Below, in pieces: positions 34,870-37,567 of a stretch of DNA of 37,567 bases. Under the pieces are notes generated by a model. It was not told where the DNA came from and made no database searches. It was given only the letters and a program-made list of their open reading frames with translations. Position numbers and translations under genes: made by a program. Every line of letters begins with the position of its first letter. Positions within the stretch are counted from its first letter, which is position 1. Origin of the DNA: Bacteroidaceae bacterium (GTDB lineage Bacteria; Bacteroidota; Bacteroidia; Bacteroidales; Bacteroidaceae); NCBI GenBank assembly GCA_016280855.1, contig JAEEHP010000123.1, positions 1 through 37,567 on the forward strand, in the 5' to 3' direction.

Positions 34870-36264
34870 ATGATGAAAAAGACGATACTTTCATTAGTGC
34901 TTATGGCACTCACCATGAATGGGCAGGCGCAGGAAGCGAAGACCCAGATGACCAAGGCATACCAGCTGTCAGCGTTCGAGCTGTTTAATGCTGTGGCTAA
35001 TAATGAAACAGACAATGTATGTTTCTCCCCATTATCGGTGCAAATCGCGCTGTCCATGTTGCAGAACGGCGCAGCGGGTAACACGCTTAGTCAGTTACAA
35101 CAGGCGCTCGGCACCACGGGCCTTAGCAATGAGGAGATTGGAGCGTTCAATAAGCAGTTAGCCAAGACGTTGACTGCGCGCCCAACCTACGATGAAGAGG
35201 TATATAGGAATATGATGTGGGATCCTGATGGCAATCCACGCGAGGTCTATGACGGCTGGTTTCCTCAGTGTGAGCTGGCTAACGCCCTGTGGACACGCCC
35301 CGACGCACAGCTGTATGAGGAGTTCATGCAGGCGTTACGCAATGACTATGATGCCTGCGTGGATGCGGTGAACTTCGACACATGGGAGGGAATCAACAAG
35401 ATCAACAACTGGGTCAGCGACCACACGCACGGTCTCATACCTAAGTTATACGACGAGCCCCAATCCAACGATTTAGATGTTGTGCTGATGAATGCCCTGT
35501 ATTTCAAAGGCAGTTGGAGCAAGCCTTTCGCGCCGGAACTCACCGAACAGGGAAAATTTTTCCTGAACGACGAGACATACACCACTGTGGATATGATGCT
35601 GGCGCGCGATGTTTTTCAGTGTGCCGTCACGCCGTCGTTCCAAACCATCACGATGGATTACGGTACTAACGGGGATTTCTCGATGACTATCTTTGTTCCG
35701 CTCGAAGGTTATACCTTGCCACCGCTGACTTACGAGGACTGGAACGCTGCACAACAGCTGCAATACCAGCACGTGAACCTTTATATGCCTCGCTTCGTAA
35801 TTGATGGGAAATACGATTTGAAAACAGTGCTGAAAGGCATGGGCGTGACAGATGCTTTTGACGAAATGGCTGACTTCACAAAGATGAGCGAGGTGAACCG
35901 TGCCATCAGTGCTATTTACCAGCTGAGTAAGATTATCGTGGATGAAAAAGGCACAGAGGCAGCGGCACTGACGGTCATTGAAGAGGCCACAGGCATTGAT
36001 CTCACGCGCCCTGAGGATTATCAGGACTTCAAGGTGGATCGACCTTTCTATTTTACCATCCAAAGCCGCAAGGCCAACACGATTCTCTTCGCCGGACGTG
36101 TGAACCATCTCGACGGCCCCATCGGAGTGATTGATGGAATCAGCCTCACCCCCGCTCCCTCTCCCGTGAGAGAGGGGAGCATTTATAACCTCAATGGACA
36201 ACGATTGATGAAGCCCCAGCGCGGCGTGAACATCGTTAACGGCAGAAAAGTAGTAGTCAAATGA
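34870..36264 (+). CDS. Secreted serpin (uninterrupted paralogue)
   Basis: 464 residues from ATG at 34870. Signal peptide MMKKTILSLVLMALTMNGQAQ. Complete serpin fold: FSPLSVQIALSMLQNGAAGNT, LMNALYFKGSWSKPF, MTIFVPLEGYTLPPLTYEDW, VNLYMPRFVIDGKYDL, the inhibitory-type hinge EKGTEAAALT, and DRPFYFTIQS ... ILFAGRV. Reactive-loop sequence VIEEATGIDLTRPEDYQDF differs from the first serpin only at one position of the first part, so both probably face the same protease class. It lacks the module and beta domain of the first serpin and goes straight to the tail IYNLNGQRLMKPQRGVN ... RKVVVK. Its stop overlaps the next ATG (ATGA), so it is translationally coupled to a lipoprotein gene. Confidence 0.92.
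   Translation: MMKKTILSLVLMALTMNGQAQEAKTQMTKAYQLSAFELFNAVANNETDNVCFSPLSVQIALSMLQNGAAGNTLSQLQQALGTTGLSNEEIGAFNKQLAKTLTARPTYDEEVYRNMMWDPDGNPREVYDGWFPQCELANALWTRPDAQLYEEFMQALRNDYDACVDAVNFDTWEGINKINNWVSDHTHGLIPKLYDEPQSNDLDVVLMNALYFKGSWSKPFAPELTEQGKFFLNDETYTTVDMMLARDVFQCAVTPSFQTITMDYGTNGDFSMTIFVPLEGYTLPPLTYEDWNAAQQLQYQHVNLYMPRFVIDGKYDLKTVLKGMGVTDAFDEMADFTKMSEVNRAISAIYQLSKIIVDEKGTEAAALTVIEEATGIDLTRPEDYQDFKVDRPFYFTIQSRKANTILFAGRVNHLDGPIGVIDGISLTPAPSPVREGSIYNLNGQRLMKPQRGVNIVNGRKVVVK
36154..36180 (+). repeat. Palindrome encoding the linker before the C-terminal tail
   Basis: GCTCCCTCTC (36154-36163), loop CCGTGA, GAGAGGGGAGC (36170-36180): an imperfect stem with one bulged base. Related but weaker versions (CTCTCCC...AGGGGAG) occur at the same place in the three paralogues, near 28557-28579, 31970-31992 and 34656-34678. 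Confidence 0.6.
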
Positions 36265-37313
36265 AAAAATACATCCTACATCTGACATTAGTCATCGGTG
36301 CGATAGCTATGGTTGCCTGCCACCACGAGGAGGAGCTGGTGGAGATCGACGGCCCTACGATCGAGCTGCCCGCTGACAGCGTGACGGCTGTGTTGGACAC
36401 CCTCGCCTATCTGTCCATCGGCGGAGATCAGAGCGTGCAATTGCTGCCCGACACTTTCGCCGCCTACCGCGCCATGGTGCGCGAGGAGGGGTACGGATGG
36501 TGCTATCCCAGGACCGAATATGGCGCCCCAAAAGGAGCGTTTCTTGTCCATGTATTAACCAACATCACCGGCCAGCGACGCGAGTGCATCGTGGATTGTA
36601 TAGCCTACAAGGAGACAGATTCCACCGAGTTGGTCGGAGCCGACACGGTGTCGGTGGTCGTCACGCAAAATCCCAACGGCTTTGAGACGCGACTGACCGT
36701 AGAGGGCGCAAGCATCGATGTGCGTATGGACTGTTATGTGATGAAAGTCGGCAGCGACGGCACTACACAACGCATCGTCAAAAATCCGCCGTTGGCGTGG
36801 ACGCAGGAGTACACCGACTCGATGTACTACCGCCACAACGAGATCGCCATCGAGCGCGACGATACGGGCTGGCACTTCCAATGCCAACATGCGGACCATT
36901 CGGCCGCCAACGCCAGTCGGAGCAGCGCTTCGTTCACCATCGACGACCCGCTGAAGATGGACCTCGCCACCGCCACACTGCGCGATCTGCAGCTGCAGAA
37001 CAAGTTCAGACATTACGAAACGCTCATTTCCGACTACCAGCTGACCTCCTCTGCCCCGATAGCGATGACGAGGTTCCCCGGCAAGGTGCTGCCGCGCAAG
37101 GAACTCATGCGCTACCGTGCCTCGTTCGAGCTCACCGGCAAGGACGTGCGCTACGACCAGCTTTCCTACACGCGCCACCGCGACACCTACCCCGAGGAGT
37201 ATCTCGATGAAGTGATTCCCTCCGACGACAACAAATTGGCTATAGACATCATCTACTTCACCGAAATAGTGGCGGTGCACAACGACACTATAGCATTAAG
37301 AAAGGATGAATAA
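36261..37313 (+). CDS. Unrecognised lipoprotein coupled to the serpin
   Basis: 350 residues. The signal peptide ends with a lipobox (AIAMVAC, Cys about residue 20), followed by acidic residues (HHEEELVE), so a lipid-anchored envelope protein is expected. I do not recognise a family. The body has several beta-rich segments (GFETRLTVEGASIDVRMDCYVM, GWHFQCQHADHSA) and two or three Cys. It starts four bases inside the serpin gene (ATGA) and returns to the GC-rich composition of the rest of the window, unlike the AT-rich cluster. A membrane-bound partner or docking protein for the secreted serpin is possible but only inferred. Confidence 0.7.
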   Translation: MKKYILHLTLVIGAIAMVACHHEEELVEIDGPTIELPADSVTAVLDTLAYLSIGGDQSVQLLPDTFAAYRAMVREEGYGWCYPRTEYGAPKGAFLVHVLTNITGQRRECIVDCIAYKETDSTELVGADTVSVVVTQNPNGFETRLTVEGASIDVRMDCYVMKVGSDGTTQRIVKNPPLAWTQEYTDSMYYRHNEIAIERDDTGWHFQCQHADHSAANASRSSASFTIDDPLKMDLATATLRDLQLQNKFRHYETLISDYQLTSSAPIAMTRFPGKVLPRKELMRYRASFELTGKDVRYDQLSYTRHRDTYPEEYLDEVIPSDDNKLAIDIIYFTEIVAVHNDTIALRKDE

Positions 37314-37350
37314 TCGGTTTTTCGCGGTTTTTGCGGGATAAAACGTCCAT

Positions 37351-37445
37351 TTTTTCATTGTCCATTGTCAATTATCCATTGTCCATTATACATTATACAT
37401 TATACATTATACATTATACATTGTCAATTATACATTATACATTAC
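37351..37445 (+). repeat. CATTATA/TCCATTG heptamer array
   Basis: A run of 7-bp units: TCCATTG, TCAATTA, TCCATTG, TCCATTA, then TACATTA five times, TACATTG, TCAATTA, and two more TACATTA. It fills the space between the lipoprotein gene and the 5S rRNA terminator. No gene in 37314-37447. Confidence 0.85.
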
Positions 37446-37447
37446 GA

Positions 37448-37481
37448 AGAAACCCTCCAGCCTTTCGGCTGAAGGGTTTCT
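37448..37481 (-). terminator. Terminator hairpin of the rRNA operon
   Basis: AGAAACCCTCCAGCC (37448-37462) and GGCTGAAGGGTTTCT (37467-37481) form a 15-bp stem with one G-U-type pair. Read on the minus strand the loop is GAAA. It sits about 10 bases beyond the 3' end of the 5S rRNA gene. Confidence 0.8.
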
Positions 37482-37490
37482 GAGCAAAAG

Positions 37491-37567
37491 TGGCGGCTAC
37501 CTACTCTCCCACGGGTGTGCAGTACCATCGGCGCAAGCGGGCTTAACTTCTCTGTTCGGGATGGGAA
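37491..37567 (-). rRNA. rrf: 5S ribosomal RNA, 3' part (gene continues beyond the window)
   Basis: The minus strand reads CCGAACAGAGAAGTTAAGCC, CGCCGATGGTACTGC and GTGGGAGAGTAGGTAGCCGCC, the standard conserved 5S segments. The 5' part lies beyond the window, so an rRNA operon transcribed leftwards lies to the right. Confidence 0.95.

Overview
The window looks like a chromosomal segment of a Bacteroidales bacterium, most likely a GC-rich member of the Prevotella group. The evidence is the repeated Bacteroidetes-type -7 promoter box (TAnnTTTG) just upstream of many genes, once with a well-spaced TTTG -33 box before ilvD. Typical Bacteroidales families also occur (DUF4230, DUF4738, BspA-like leucine-rich repeats, serpins, a GH95 fucosidase), and several secreted proteins end in a 'YNL.G.R ... 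GRKVVVK' C-terminal tail. No plasmid, phage or transposase gene is visible. The right edge is the 3' part of a 5S rRNA gene on the minus strand.

Layout. 1-863: the end of an unrecognised gene, then non-coding DNA with hairpins. 864-4189: a two-gene lipoprotein operon, a BMP-family binding protein followed by a periplasmic-binding-protein-like domain fused to a C13 (legumain-like) protease. 4710-8237: a large secreted CotH-kinase/lamin-tail protein. 8224-11437 (minus): a slyD-aroC-cstA operon. 11694-13496: ilvD. 13497-14827 (minus): two DUF4230 proteins. 14897-17299: a DUF4738 lipoprotein, then rfbC and rfbB for dTDP-sugar synthesis. 17300-23976 (minus): a TPR protein, leuB, and one very long reading frame joining a SWIM/SNF2 helicase to a secreted GH95 alpha-L-fucosidase. 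24323-25129: a VanX-like D-Ala-D-Ala dipeptidase.

25888-36264 is a more AT-rich block of four secreted proteins built from interchangeable parts. It reads as a tandem duplication of a two-gene unit (module protein, then serpin). The first module protein has a CnaB-like N-terminus and the second a BspA-like LRR N-terminus. The first serpin is split by about 330 residues of foreign sequence and carries the module-type C-terminus; the second is plain. A lipoprotein gene overlaps the last serpin by ATGA. The set suggests a surface or secreted system for binding host or competitor targets and inhibiting proteases (inference).

The most unusual non-coding signal is a family of degenerate 7-bp tandem arrays, mainly TTTCAAC/TCTCAAC. 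They lie in leaders or just upstream of start codons (slyD, rfbB, the TPR gene, the VanX-like gene). In three cases they flank a twin-hairpin core whose stems differ in sequence but keep their pairing. Other 7-bp arrays of different sequence occur at 1941-1981, 24111-24140 and 37351-37445. The helicase-fucosidase fusion is the other standout: removing one G at the junction would separate it into two normal overlapping genes, so it is either a very recent fusion or a base error.
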